From the NCBI RefSeq assembly GCF_025150245.1, contig NZ_CP102279.1:2725423-2789422 (forward strand): a stretch of DNA of 64,000 nucleotides. The letters run 5' to 3'. The number at the start of each line of letters is the position of its first letter. Position 1 is the first letter of the stretch. The notes under the pieces are model-generated. The model was not told the origin of the DNA, searched no databases, and was given only the letters and a program-made list of their open reading frames with translations. Made by a program: the position numbers and the translations under genes. Positions 1 to 9,613 of the stretch are shown one piece after another. Source of the stretch: Dorea formicigenerans. GTDB taxonomy: Bacteria; Bacillota; Clostridia; Lachnospirales; Lachnospiraceae.

Positions 1-410
<410 letters not shown>

Positions 411-484
411 TCACTTCTTTGATCAGCAACATATTTATTTCGTTATTTATTTAACCCTTCACGCTACATTGTATATGAATTGCC

Positions 485-3400
485 TTAGCTTTTCAATGGT
501 TTTTCCACCACTTTTACGCAAGATTCACCAAAATAATTCATAAGCCTGCTTAGCAATCCAGGTTCTATATTCACATTTCGGTTAGATGGAAGGCGTTTTA
601 CCGCCCGCTCTGCCTTACAATATACTATAACTTCATCATTTCCATCAGAAGATGCAAGCATATCATATAGCATCTTCTCTCCCTGAAGAAATGTTTCTTT
701 ATCCGGATACTGGATCCAGAGTTCCTGTTTCTTCTGTCCAAATGGAATAACTTTCTCACAGATCAGTTTGCTGGAGGCTTCATCCTCTTCTGACACCCGT
801 CCCTTAACAAAGACAACATTTTCCTCTTCCAGATATTGATGATAGCGCTCATAATCTCTTGGGAATACAACGACTTCTACTGATCCCATAATATCTTCGA
901 TCGTCAGGAAACACATGGTCTTATTATTCTTCGTGTATTTGATTGTCTTGCTCGCAATGATTCCACCAATGATCTCTGCTGCGCCATCACTGACTCTTGA
1001 AAATCCCAATTCCTCATCAAACTGGAAATCCTGTGTCGTTTTGGAAATGCCTTTTCTCCACTGCTCCTCGTACTCTTCCATCGGATGTCCGCTTAAGTAG
1101 ATTCCAAGCACTTCTTTTTCGAAAGCAAGTTTCGTAGACTTCTCGTATTCACCTACATTTGGCAGCGGAATATCGAACTCGGATTTCTGTTCTTCTCCTA
1201 CAATATCAAAAAGAGTCATCTGACCTGTCATGGAATTTTTCTTCTCCCGGTTCACCTGGTCGAGAATCTGTACATAGATGACCATGAATTGCTTTCTTGT
1301 TCCTCCAAGTTCGTCAAATGCACCGGATTTGATAAAGTTCTCAATCGTTCTCTTATTGATATCTTTTCCTGACATCCGCTCAATGAAATCTTTCAGATTC
1401 TTAAACTCTCCGTTTGCTTTCCGCTCTGCAACAATTTCTTTGATGACTGGTCTGCCGATGCTCTTGATCGCTGCCAGTCCGTACCGGATACTTCCATTAT
1501 CTACAGAAAAGCTGCTGTAACCATGGTTAATGTCCGGCGGCAGAATCTTGATTCCCATCTGGCGGCAACTGTAAATGTACTCGGCTACCTTTCCTGGATT
1601 ATCAATGACTGAGGTCATAAGAGCTGCCATATACTCTACTGGATAATAATATTTGAGCCATGCTGTCTGGTAAGAAACGACCGCATATGCTGCCGCATGG
1701 GATTTGTTAAACGCATACTTGGCAAAATCTGTCATTTCATCATAAATCTTATTGGCAGTCTTCTCGTCAATACCATTTGCAATACAGCCTGGTACACCTT
1801 CCTCTGGATTTCCGTACACAAAATTCTGGCGTTCCTTTGCCATGACATCGGCTTTCTTCTTAGACATAGCGCGGCGCACAAGGTCGCTTCGTCCAAGTGT
1901 ATATCCTGCCAGATCACGCACAATCTGCATAACCTGCTCCTGATAGACGATACAGCCATAAGTTGGCGACAGGATCGGCTCTAGCTGTGGGCAGTCATAG
2001 GTGATCAGCTCCGGATGTTCTTTTCCTTTAATATACTGAGGGATAAAATCCATCGGCCCCGGACGATACAGAGAAATTCCGGCGATAATATCTTCCAGAC
2101 TCTGCGGTTTCAGCTCTTTCATAAAGTTCTTCATTCCTGCGCTCTCTAACTGGAACACACCGTCTGTCTTTCCCGTTCCAATAGAATCCAGTACTGCTTT
2201 ATCGTCAAAATTAATCTTGTTAATGTTGATCTCTTTTCCGGAACTGTAGCTTGCAAACTTCTCTGCATCCCGGATCACCGTCAAGGTGCGAAGCCCCAGA
2301 AAGTCCATTTTCAAAAGTCCCAGCTCTTCCAGCGTGGTCGCTACGAACTGAGTCGTTACAGATCCATCTGATCCAAGTGACAGCGGCACATATTCTTCTA
2401 CCGGCTTCTGGCTGATAACAACTCCGGCTGCATGCATGGAAGTATGTCTTGGAAGTCCTTCCAGACGCATGGACATGTCAATCAGTTCTTTTACCTGTGG
2501 GTCTTCCTCATAGGACTTTCGAAGTTCTGAACTGGTCTTGAGTGCCTTATCCAAAGTAATATTCAGCTCCTTCGGAATAAGCTTCGCTATATTATCTACA
2601 AATGCATACGGCAGATCCATCACACGTCCTACATCCCGAATCACACCTCTGGCAGCCAGTGTACCAAATGTGACGATCTGAACGACTCGGTCTGCGCCGT
2701 ACTTTCTTCCTACATAGTCGATCACTTCCTGACGCCTCTCGTAACAGAAATCCACGTCAATATCGGGCATGGACACACGCTCCGGATTCAGGAAACGTTC
2801 GAACAGAAGCTGGTATTTAATCGGATCAATACTTGTAATCTCCAGACAATACGCCACAATACTTCCGGCACCGGAACCACGTCCCGGTCCGACCATAATC
2901 TTCTGTGACCTTGCATAGTGAATAAAATCCCACACAATCAGGAAATAATCGACATAGCCCATCTTGTGAATAACTGACAGTTCATAGTCCAGTCTGTCTT
3001 TCAAATCCTGTGAAGGATTCGGGTAACGTCTTTCCAGCCCTTCGTAACACAATTTGTTCAAATATTCCCAGGAGGAAAGTCCATCCGGAACATCGTATTT
3101 TGGAAGTTTGGTCACACCAAATTCGATTTCCACGTCACAACGGTCTGCAATCTTCTGTGTGTTCTCAAGAGCCTGCAATGCATATGGGAACAGCTTCTTC
3201 ATTTCCTCTTCTGACTTGATATAATACTGTCCGCCCTCATAGCGCATACGATCCTCGTCTGCCAACTTCTTACCTGTCTGGATACAGAGCAGAATATCGT
3301 GTGCCCGCGCATCTTCTGCATAAGTATAATGTATATCGTTCGTTGCTACCAGTTCAATTCCCGTCTCCTGTGACATGCGCATCAATGCCTGATTGACCGT

Positions 3401-3955
3401 CTGCTGCTCCGGAATTCCATGATCCTGCAGCTCCAGGAAAAAATTCCCTTTTCCAAATATTTCCTCATACCTAAGAGCTGCTGCTCTTCCTTCACTGTAC
3501 ATGCCTCTTGTGATATTTTTCTGAACCTCACCTGCCAGGCACGCGCTAAGCGCAATGATTCCTTCGTGAAATTCCCTCAAAAGCTCCAGATCCACACGTG
3601 GTTTATAATAATATCCTTCTGTGTAACCACGAGATACAATTTTCATCAAATTGTGGTATCCTTCATCATTTTCTGCCAGAAGAACCAGATGATAATATCT
3701 GTCATCTCCGCTTCCTACAGCCTCTTTGTCAAACCTGGATCCTGGTGCCACATAAACTTCACAGCCAAGGATCGGCTTGATTCCCTGAGCACGGGCAGCA
3801 CGGTAAAAGTCGATCACGCCGAACATACAGCCATGATCAGTAATTGCCACGCTGTTCATTCCAAGCTCTTTGACCCGCGCCACACACTCTTTAATTTTAT
3901 TGGAGCCGTCCAGCAGACTGTACTCTGTATGAACATGTAAATGTGCAAAGCTCAT
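485..3955 (-). CDS. dnaE: DNA polymerase III subunit alpha
   Basis: Replicative polymerase alpha subunit of the DnaE type, 1156 residues, a usual family length. It opens with the PHP domain (HLHVHTEYSLLDG, about residues 6-18, metal-binding histidines). The palm carries PDIDVDF near residue 400, the catalytic aspartates, just after the GPGRGSGAGS loop. Helix-hairpin-helix and OB-fold parts should fill the C-terminal third, where a long run of charged residues ends the protein. In Firmicutes PolC does bulk synthesis and DnaE extends primers; this is the DnaE form because the PHP is intact and no exonuclease domain is inserted. Start at 3955 has AGGGAG eight bases upstream. It probably shares transcripts with pfkA. 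Confidence 0.97.
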   Translation of the reverse strand: MSFAHLHVHTEYSLLDGSNKIKECVARVKELGMNSVAITDHGCMFGVIDFYRAARAQGIKPILGCEVYVAPGSRFDKEAVGSGDDRYYHLVLLAENDEGYHNLMKIVSRGYTEGYYYKPRVDLELLREFHEGIIALSACLAGEVQKNITRGMYSEGRAAALRYEEIFGKGNFFLELQDHGIPEQQTVNQALMRMSQETGIELVATNDIHYTYAEDARAHDILLCIQTGKKLADEDRMRYEGGQYYIKSEEEMKKLFPYALQALENTQKIADRCDVEIEFGVTKLPKYDVPDGLSSWEYLNKLCYEGLERRYPNPSQDLKDRLDYELSVIHKMGYVDYFLIVWDFIHYARSQKIMVGPGRGSGAGSIVAYCLEITSIDPIKYQLLFERFLNPERVSMPDIDVDFCYERRQEVIDYVGRKYGADRVVQIVTFGTLAARGVIRDVGRVMDLPYAFVDNIAKLIPKELNITLDKALKTSSELRKSYEEDPQVKELIDMSMRLEGLPRHTSMHAAGVVISQKPVEEYVPLSLGSDGSVTTQFVATTLEELGLLKMDFLGLRTLTVIRDAEKFASYSSGKEININKINFDDKAVLDSIGTGKTDGVFQLESAGMKNFMKELKPQSLEDIIAGISLYRPGPMDFIPQYIKGKEHPELITYDCPQLEPILSPTYGCIVYQEQVMQIVRDLAGYTLGRSDLVRRAMSKKKADVMAKERQNFVYGNPEEGVPGCIANGIDEKTANKIYDEMTDFAKYAFNKSHAAAYAVVSYQTAWLKYYYPVEYMAALMTSVIDNPGKVAEYIYSCRQMGIKILPPDINHGYSSFSVDNGSIRYGLAAIKSIGRPVIKEIVAERKANGEFKNLKDFIERMSGKDINKRTIENFIKSGAFDELGGTRKQFMVIYVQILDQVNREKKNSMTGQMTLFDIVGEEQKSEFDIPLPNVGEYEKSTKLAFEKEVLGIYLSGHPMEEYEEQWRKGISKTTQDFQFDEELGFSRVSDGAAEIIGGIIASKTIKYTKNNKTMCFLTIEDIMGSVEVVVFPRDYERYHQYLEEENVVFVKGRVSEEDEASSKLICEKVIPFGQKKQELWIQYPDKETFLQGEKMLYDMLASSDGNDEVIVYCKAERAVKRLPSNRNVNIEPGLLSRLMNYFGESCVKVVEKPLKS

Positions 3956-4106
3956 ATATTTTTCTCCCTTATTTTCCTTATCTTAGCATTCGAAAAATGC
4001 CCTTGCATTCTTGCTGCTCTGATACAGATAGAAAAGAAAGCGCTGACAGACTTTTTCGCCCGCCAACGCTAATACTCTCATCAATACTTCATTCTCTCTT
4101 CTGATC

Positions 4107-4340
4107 CTAGCCGTTAATCATATAGGAAATCAGCCTGTCGATGTCTTCTTTTTCATGTGCGACGATTTCCATTTCCGGAATCTCTCCATTTGAAAAGATG
4201 GTCGCGAGTGATACATACTGGGATAATTTTGATTTTAAATTCAGTCTGTCTCCCTCACCAGTAACAAGCTCAACTTTTCCTTTACAACCGTCGATTGCTT
4301 TAAAAAATCCTTCGATATCTGTAATATTCTGTACTTTCAT
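4107..4340 (-). CDS. HPr-like small protein without the phospho-histidine
   Basis: A 77-residue protein that looks like the HPr/PTS phosphocarrier fold: an N-terminal strand-helix, then a segment like the HPr regulatory-serine helix (around LNLKSKLSQYVSLAT) and a C-terminal helix (EKEDIDRLISYM). The active-site histidine expected near residue 15 of HPr is absent; the region reads DIEGFFKAIDGCKG. It therefore should not carry phosphate from enzyme I, and a regulatory or structural role is more likely (inference). AAAGGAG sits nine bases before the ATG. It lies between cvfB and dnaE on the same strand. The fold assignment rests on pattern only. Confidence 0.6.
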   Translation of the reverse strand: MKVQNITDIEGFFKAIDGCKGKVELVTGEGDRLNLKSKLSQYVSLATIFSNGEIPEMEIVAHEKEDIDRLISYMING

Positions 4341-4383
4341 GCGCTCGCGCTCCTTTCAAAGTTTATCACGCCCCCATTATACC

Positions 4384-5226
4384 TTATTTGTGCAGAAATT
4401 CAATAGATTTTTCGGTAATAATGACTTTGTTTTCCTTTAAAAGACGTCCTACTGCACGTTTAAATGCATTTTTGCTCAGTCCCAGTTCATTTTTAATTTT
4501 TTCCGGATCTGCCTTGTCTGTAAATGGCAGTTTTCCCCCGTGCTCTTCCATCCGTTTTACGATCAGCTCTGCATCTGCATCCATCTGGATAAATGCTTTC
4601 TCACGCACACTTAAGTCCAGCTTTCCATCTTCACGTACCTTTATAACTCTTGCATGGACTTTATCCCCAACCTGAAGATGTCCGCCGTACGCTTCACGCT
4701 TCGGGATCAGTGCAGAATACTTATTGTCTACTGCTACAAAAACTCCAAAGTTATCGCTTCTCTCATAGACGATTCCTTCTACATGATCGTCTTTCTTATA
4801 CGGAGAGTCTGTCTCTAATTTTTCATAAACCTTCATAGTCGCACATAATCTCTCGGACTTGTCCACATAAAGCGTAACCAGCACCTGATCTCCTTTTTTC
4901 ACCTTAGCAGTCTGCTCTTTGAATGGAAGTAGCAGGTCTTTCGGCAGTCCCCAGTCGAGAAATGCTCCAATCTTTCCGGTATCTTTCACTGTCAGAACAG
5001 CCAGTTCACCCAATGTGATCTTTGGTTCTGCTGTTGTTGCAATCAATCTGTCGCTGGAATCCTTGTAAAGAAATACTTCCACCGGATCTCCAATCTCAAT
5101 TTCTTTTGGTACTTCTTTCTTTGGAAGCAGTACACGTTCCTCACTTGTTCCAAGATATATTCCAAAATCAACTGTCTTTACAACTGTCAGCATTCTTCGT
5201 TTTCCGAGTTCTTCGATTAACTTCAT
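4384..5226 (-). CDS. cvfB: CvfB-like S1 RNA-binding protein
   Basis: A 280-residue protein with the layout of CvfB/YitL: tandem S1-like OB folds followed by a winged helix. An N-terminal S1-like unit contains DFGIYLG near residue 20, a second covers about residues 70-140, and the clearest S1 repeat lies at about 143-210 (VEGIVYERSDNFGVFVAVD). The C-terminal 60 residues (LGLSKNAFKRAVGRLLKENK) form the winged-helix part. CvfB of Staphylococcus binds RNA and affects virulence gene expression; the job in gut Clostridia is not established. RBS AAAGGAT lies upstream of the ATG at 5226. Confidence 0.85.
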   Translation of the reverse strand: MKLIEELGKRRMLTVVKTVDFGIYLGTSEERVLLPKKEVPKEIEIGDPVEVFLYKDSSDRLIATTAEPKITLGELAVLTVKDTGKIGAFLDWGLPKDLLLPFKEQTAKVKKGDQVLVTLYVDKSERLCATMKVYEKLETDSPYKKDDHVEGIVYERSDNFGVFVAVDNKYSALIPKREAYGGHLQVGDKVHARVIKVREDGKLDLSVREKAFIQMDADAELIVKRMEEHGGKLPFTDKADPEKIKNELGLSKNAFKRAVGRLLKENKVIITEKSIEFLHK

Positions 5227-5284
5227 CTGTCTTATCCTTTCTCTCTACAATCATCTATCATCAGCCTATTTTATGTAAATGCCC

Positions 5285-5986
5285 TTACACCCATGCAAAT
5301 TCTACTGCTGCATACAATTCTCCTTCTGTCGTACACAGTTCCACAACTGTCCGGCCATCTCTGTCACCTGTCCTGGGAACAATCATATCCCCCAGCACTG
5401 CTGATTTCTTATATTCCACCCGCACCTGACGGATTACTCTCTCTTGATCCAACATTTCCATAGCCATCTGTACATACTGGCAATTATTTACATGTTCATT
5501 CGTATCAATATGGTATCTGCGCACCGGAAACGGCTCCAGACTCATACATTCTTCCGGCAGTGCAATTTTTCTGGATTCATAGTCCATCTCCAGCGGTTCA
5601 CACTGTCCATAGGCATCCAGTTCTTCCTGATCTGGTCTTACCGGACGCCCCTTTTCTACATCCATATATACCCAGACTGACTGTGCGTACGCAGCCTTTT
5701 CTCCATTCTCATCTGTCATACAGAAGTTGCGCTCTGCAAGCATTCCCTTGAACTTTGAAGCCCATGTGCTGACCTGGATCTTATCATTCATTTTCGGATA
5801 ATGATCGATTACGATCTGCCAGTAAGTCAGAATCCACGCTTTTTTCTTTTTTGAAAGTACGTCCAGACCGACTCCGATATCTTCTGACTGAAATGTACTG
5901 CAATCTTGAAAATAATTGATGATCGATGGAACTGTAATCTTTCTTGTGTGGTCGATCTCGCTGAAGCGGACGCGGCCGTCAATCAT
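5285..5986 (-). CDS. Acyl-ACP thioesterase (FatA/FatB-like)
   Basis: A hot-dog fold thioesterase of about 233 residues, with two domains as in bacterial acyl-ACP thioesterases, which release free fatty acids from acyl-ACP. The second hot-dog repeat has the family signature DTNEHVNNCQYV with the Asn-His pair used for catalysis; the first repeat starts RVRFSEIDHTRK. I chose the ATG at 5986 because AAGGAG lies nine bases upstream and it follows the stop of the cation transporter by 4 bp; the longer reading from 6043 would overlap that gene. It is far from the fatty-acid operon, so co-regulation is not shown. Chain-length preference cannot be read. Confidence 0.88.
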   Translation of the reverse strand: MIDGRVRFSEIDHTRKITVPSIINYFQDCSTFQSEDIGVGLDVLSKKKKAWILTYWQIVIDHYPKMNDKIQVSTWASKFKGMLAERNFCMTDENGEKAAYAQSVWVYMDVEKGRPVRPDQEELDAYGQCEPLEMDYESRKIALPEECMSLEPFPVRRYHIDTNEHVNNCQYVQMAMEMLDQERVIRQVRVEYKKSAVLGDMIVPRTGDRDGRTVVELCTTEGELYAAVEFAWV

Positions 5987-5990
5987 GTAT

Positions 5991-7181
5991 TTATACTCCT
6001 TCTTTGGCACTTGCAACGTAACTCCTTTCCACTGTAATGACACACTGATATCTTGGATCTACAATCTGTAAAACTCCCATAATCGCAGACCGGATATGAT
6101 CCTGTTTTTTCTGATCATATTCAAATGGTACGACCAGATCAAAAATCAGATTGATCTGATCCGTTCCGGGAACCATTCGAAAGTCATGGATACTAAGCTT
6201 AGGATCCATCGCCCGCAGCACCTTCTCGACTTTCTCCTTTGCCTCCAGCACATGCTCGTCTTTTGTCTCTACAGGATCCATATGTATTACGAGCATAATC
6301 CCAAGCTGTTCTAATGCTTCTCGCTCCACCCGGTCGATAACCTCATGGGATGTCTCAATATTCACATCATTCGGGACCTCCGCATGAATGGATGCCATGC
6401 TCCTTCCTGGTCCGTAATTATGTACGATCAAATCATGGCTTCCAAGAATCCCGTCATATTTCTCCACAAAGTCACTGATCTGCTTATAGACCTGTGGGTC
6501 CACCGGTGCCCCGATCAATGGCTCCAGCGTATCTTTTGCGATTCCGATACCGGCCCACATAACGACTAACGATACACCAAGTCCTACATATCCGTCAATA
6601 TTAATTCCTGTAAAATAAAAAAATAATACTGAAGCGATAGTCGCCCCCGTTGTAATCACATCTCCCATGGAATCTGCTGCAGTCGCCATCATAACCTGGG
6701 AATTGATACGTTTTCCAAGATTTTTATTAAACACTCCCATCCACAGCTTCACTGCCACTGACAGAAATAATATGAGCATAGATACCGCCTGGAAATGTAA
6801 CTCTTCCGGTTCCCTGATCTTCGCAATAGCGCTTTTAAAAAATGTGAATCCAACTTCCATTACAAGAAAGGCCACGATCAGCGCCGCAATATATTCAATT
6901 CTTCCATGTCCGAACGGGTGCTCCTTATCTGCCGGTTTTCCTGCCATCTTCACCCCGATCAGACTGATGATCGAAGAACCTGCATCAGACAGGTTGTTAA
7001 ATGCATCTGCCATAACAGAAATACTGTGAAGCAGATAGCCAATCAGCCATTTTGCCGCAAATAGCAATATATTACAAAAGATGCCTGTCACGCTTGCCAG
7101 CACTCCATATGCTGTACGCACAGACACCTTACTCGTATTCTCATAATCTTTTACAAAATGTCGTACAAGAAACTCTGTCAT
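5991..7181 (-). CDS. Cation diffusion facilitator (CDF) family transporter
   Basis: A 396-residue membrane protein of the CDF family, which exports divalent metals (Zn, Mn, Fe, Co) in exchange for protons. Six hydrophobic segments lie in the first ~210 residues. Metal-site residues are visible in MADAFNNLSDAGSS (TM2) and in DKEHPFGHGRIEY, the conserved loop before TM3. A cytosolic C-terminal metal-binding domain follows and is longer than usual, with a second ferredoxin-like repeat after residue ~290. The ATG at 7181 has AGGAG eight bases before it and begins 11 bp after the spoIIR stop, so the pair is probably co-transcribed. The metal is not predictable. Confidence 0.9.
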   Translation of the reverse strand: MTEFLVRHFVKDYENTSKVSVRTAYGVLASVTGIFCNILLFAAKWLIGYLLHSISVMADAFNNLSDAGSSIISLIGVKMAGKPADKEHPFGHGRIEYIAALIVAFLVMEVGFTFFKSAIAKIREPEELHFQAVSMLILFLSVAVKLWMGVFNKNLGKRINSQVMMATAADSMGDVITTGATIASVLFFYFTGINIDGYVGLGVSLVVMWAGIGIAKDTLEPLIGAPVDPQVYKQISDFVEKYDGILGSHDLIVHNYGPGRSMASIHAEVPNDVNIETSHEVIDRVEREALEQLGIMLVIHMDPVETKDEHVLEAKEKVEKVLRAMDPKLSIHDFRMVPGTDQINLIFDLVVPFEYDQKKQDHIRSAIMGVLQIVDPRYQCVITVERSYVASAKEGV

Positions 7182-7192
7182 CTCATACTCTC

Positions 7193-7918
7193 CTAATCTC
7201 CGAAGAAAAACCATTTCACCTTAAGTTCTTTATTATCCGTAAGCAGTTGATATTCCTCATCAGTAAGCACCCCTTTAAGGTCTTCTTTCCCTTCATCACT
7301 CACCACCGCACAAGTCTTGTCCAGAAAACAGAGATTTGGATATAACACACACCACCAGTTATGTCCGGCCGCCTCACCCAATGTGATCCTCAGCGCCTCA
7401 TACTCGCCTTGTGGAAATGTCATATCTCCGTATTTTTTTTCTGGGAAGCAGCACTTCGTCACGTGCGCATCTGCCTGATAATCCATGCCTTCCCGTTCAA
7501 GCACCTCGTCAGCCACCAGGATCAGATCATTTAAGTGAGACTCTGCCCATTTCTTCGTTGCCTGTGCAGAATTTTTATGAATGCCTGGATTCATCTGCTC
7601 CGCCTGATCCATTGTCACTGCGTGATCCATCTGGTTTGTGGTACCTGGCATCTCAGATGTCATATAGGCAATCACTGCGTCCCGGACTTTTAGCTTCACC
7701 CGCTGGTCTTTTTCACTGTCACTGTTGGCCAGCACATGAAAACGAAAGACTTCATCTGCAATCCCCCGCTGCGTCTCGCAGATTTTCTTATCCACCAAAG
7801 CCACGCGCCATGCAGTAAAACTCCACATCCATCCAACTGCTATACAAATACCAAGTATACCACAAATCAGATGCTTTGTCCCGATTTTATTTCTCAACAG
7901 ATCCCATAACTTTCGCAT
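7193..7918 (-). CDS. spoIIR: Stage II sporulation protein R
   Basis: SpoIIR is the secreted or membrane-anchored signal made in the forespore under sigma-F that triggers SpoIIGA to process pro-sigma-E in the mother cell. The 241-residue product has one N-terminal membrane segment (about residues 16-35) and then the SpoIIR domain, seen in FRFHVLANSDSEKDQ and WCVLYPNLCF. I use the ATG at 7918 because AGGAGG is nine bases upstream. The presence of this gene says the organism is a spore former or a recent descendant of one. No sigma-F promoter was identified with confidence. Confidence 0.93.
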   Translation of the reverse strand: MRKLWDLLRNKIGTKHLICGILGICIAVGWMWSFTAWRVALVDKKICETQRGIADEVFRFHVLANSDSEKDQRVKLKVRDAVIAYMTSEMPGTTNQMDHAVTMDQAEQMNPGIHKNSAQATKKWAESHLNDLILVADEVLEREGMDYQADAHVTKCCFPEKKYGDMTFPQGEYEALRITLGEAAGHNWWCVLYPNLCFLDKTCAVVSDEGKEDLKGVLTDEEYQLLTDNKELKVKWFFFGD

Positions 7919-8007
7919 ATCTATGTACCTCCTGCAATCACTCAAACATTTAAATTGAATTTATACAGAAAGTATGGACAGATATCCGTAGATTATACAG
8001 GTATCTG

Positions 8008-8688
8008 CTAATTATTCTTCGTTCTGATCTTGTCCGTCACCGCAGATACCTGATTATCAATATGCTGACATGTAACTGCTGTTGCTTCTACTTTTTCTCT
8101 TCTCTTGATATGGTACACGATCTCTTCGTGTTCCTGGGTCAATTGCTCGTGCACATCTGGGTTCTTCAAATATTCTACACGATAGCGGTACATCTGTTCT
8201 CTTAATTTATTCAGCAGATGAATCAGTTTCTGATTATCCGTTGCCATATAGATCACATCATGGAATCGCACATCTGCCTCTGCTACTTCTGTGATGTCTT
8301 TACTTCTTTTCAGGACTTTTTTAAAATTCTCTCCGGCCTTTTCCAATTCTTCCAACTCTTCCTGAGTGATCTTCTCACATGCGAGCTGCACTGCCAGTTC
8401 TTCCAGTGCTTTTCTGACTTCCAGCACATCTCGCAGGCTTTTCTCCGTAATGTCCGCCACTTCCGCACCTTTTCTCGGAATCATAATGACCAGACCTTCC
8501 AACTCCAGCTTACGGATTGCCTCACGGATCGGGGTACGGCTCACACCCAGTTTATTTGCAAGCTGGATTTCCATCAATCTTTCACCCGGTTTAAACTCTC
8601 CTCGAAGGATTGCCTGTCTGAGTGTATTGAATACCACATCCCTGAGCGGAAGGTATTCATTTTCATTGACTTTCAAATTTTGCTCCAT
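8008..8688 (-). CDS. GntR family regulator, FCD (FadR) type
   Basis: A 226-residue transcription factor: winged HTH at about residues 10-75 (LANKLGVSRTPIREAIRKLE is the recognition helix region) and an all-helical FCD ligand domain at about 80-215 with metal-type residues (RFHDVIYMATDN). FCD regulators usually bind carboxylic acids. It starts 5 bp after ispE ends, so both are on one transcript. A perfect TTGTATACAA palindrome sits in the ispE leader (9599-9608), the kind of site FCD-GntR proteins bind, which suggests autoregulation. A related palindrome precedes the pxp operon at 49484-49498. The ligand is unknown. Confidence 0.9.
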   Translation of the reverse strand: MEQNLKVNENEYLPLRDVVFNTLRQAILRGEFKPGERLMEIQLANKLGVSRTPIREAIRKLELEGLVIMIPRKGAEVADITEKSLRDVLEVRKALEELAVQLACEKITQEELEELEKAGENFKKVLKRSKDITEVAEADVRFHDVIYMATDNQKLIHLLNKLREQMYRYRVEYLKNPDVHEQLTQEHEEIVYHIKRREKVEATAVTCQHIDNQVSAVTDKIRTKNN

Positions 8689-8693
8689 GCTTT

Positions 8694-9569
8694 CTACTTC
8701 CTCCTTGCCTGGTGTATACTCGTTACATATACCTGTTTTGCCAGTTTCTGTTCCTTTATCTTCTGTGCCGCACGTCTCGCTGACTGTCTGTCTTCAAATA
8801 AGCCAAATACGGTCGGACCACTTCCGCTCATCATAGCGTTCATGGCTCCGCCTTCTTTCATGACATTTTTGATCTGTTCAATGACCGGATAGACAGGAAT
8901 CGTCACCTGCTCCAGTACATTTCCCATACACTCTGCCACCTTATGGATATTCTTTCTCGCAAGTCCGTTTAAAATACCATCGATATCCGGGTGTTCTGTA
9001 ATTTCCAATGCATCCAGTTTTTCATAGACCATCTTCGTCGATACACTGATCGGTGGTTTTGCCAGCAGCACAAAACACTTTGGACAGGCCAAAAGAGGTG
9101 TCAGCTTCTCGCCGATTCCCTCTGCCAGAACTGTCCCACGCATCAGACAGTATGGTACATCTGCGCCAAGCTTTACCCCCCGTTCTTCAAGCTCAGTCAT
9201 GCTAAGTCCCAGTCCGAACATCTTATTGATTCCAAAAAGAACTGCTGCCGCATCTGCGCTTCCGCCGGCCATACCTGCTGATACCGGAATTTTCTTGTCC
9301 ATGGAAATGTGCACTCCTTCGGTAATGTTAAACTCATCGATCAGCATCTTTGCTGCCCGGCATGCAAGATTATTCTCATCTACCGGAAGATAAAAAAGAT
9401 TCGTCTCTGCCTTTACTCCCGGCTGCTTTGTCTTCGTTATCACGATCTGATCATACAGATATACTGTCTGCATAACCATACGAACATCGTGATATCCGTT
9501 CTCCCTGCGACCAAGCACATCCAATCCAAGATTGATCTTTCCAAGTGCCTTTAATTCCATTTTATCCAT
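8694..9569 (-). CDS. ispE: 4-diphosphocytidyl-2-C-methyl-D-erythritol kinase
   Basis: IspE phosphorylates the 2-hydroxyl of CDP-methylerythritol in the MEP isoprenoid pathway, using ATP. The GHMP-kinase phosphate loop PVSAGMAGGSADAAA is at about residues 95-109, and the C-terminal GHMP motif MSGSGPTVFGLF is near 255. The product is 291 residues from the ATG at 9569, which has GAGGAG eight bases upstream; the upstream in-frame ATG at 9608 lacks a good site. It forms an operon with the GntR gene. A DXS-like gene elsewhere in this window would feed the same pathway. Confidence 0.95.
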   Translation of the reverse strand: MDKMELKALGKINLGLDVLGRRENGYHDVRMVMQTVYLYDQIVITKTKQPGVKAETNLFYLPVDENNLACRAAKMLIDEFNITEGVHISMDKKIPVSAGMAGGSADAAAVLFGINKMFGLGLSMTELEERGVKLGADVPYCLMRGTVLAEGIGEKLTPLLACPKCFVLLAKPPISVSTKMVYEKLDALEITEHPDIDGILNGLARKNIHKVAECMGNVLEQVTIPVYPVIEQIKNVMKEGGAMNAMMSGSGPTVFGLFEDRQSARRAAQKIKEQKLAKQVYVTSIHQARRK

Positions 9570-9598
9570 AACTTTTTCTCCTCGTATCCAGCCCCGTC

Positions 9599-9608
9599 TT
9601 GTATACAA
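9599..9608. promoter_or_regulatory. GntR-type palindrome TTGTATACAA before ispE-gntR
   Basis: A perfect 10-bp palindrome lies about 30 bp upstream of the ispE start codon, in the promoter or leader of the ispE-gntR operon. The sequence fits sites bound by FCD-type GntR regulators. Binding by the neighbouring GntR is an inference. Confidence 0.4.
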
Positions 9609-9613
9609 TATAC

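Noticed and set aside
3419-3940. 173-codon ORF on the plus strand
   Set aside because: Antisense to the PHP domain region of dnaE; no start signal.
8218-8892. 224-codon ORF on the plus strand, Phe/Cys-rich
   Set aside because: Crosses gntR and ispE in antisense; composition is that of a reverse-frame artefact.
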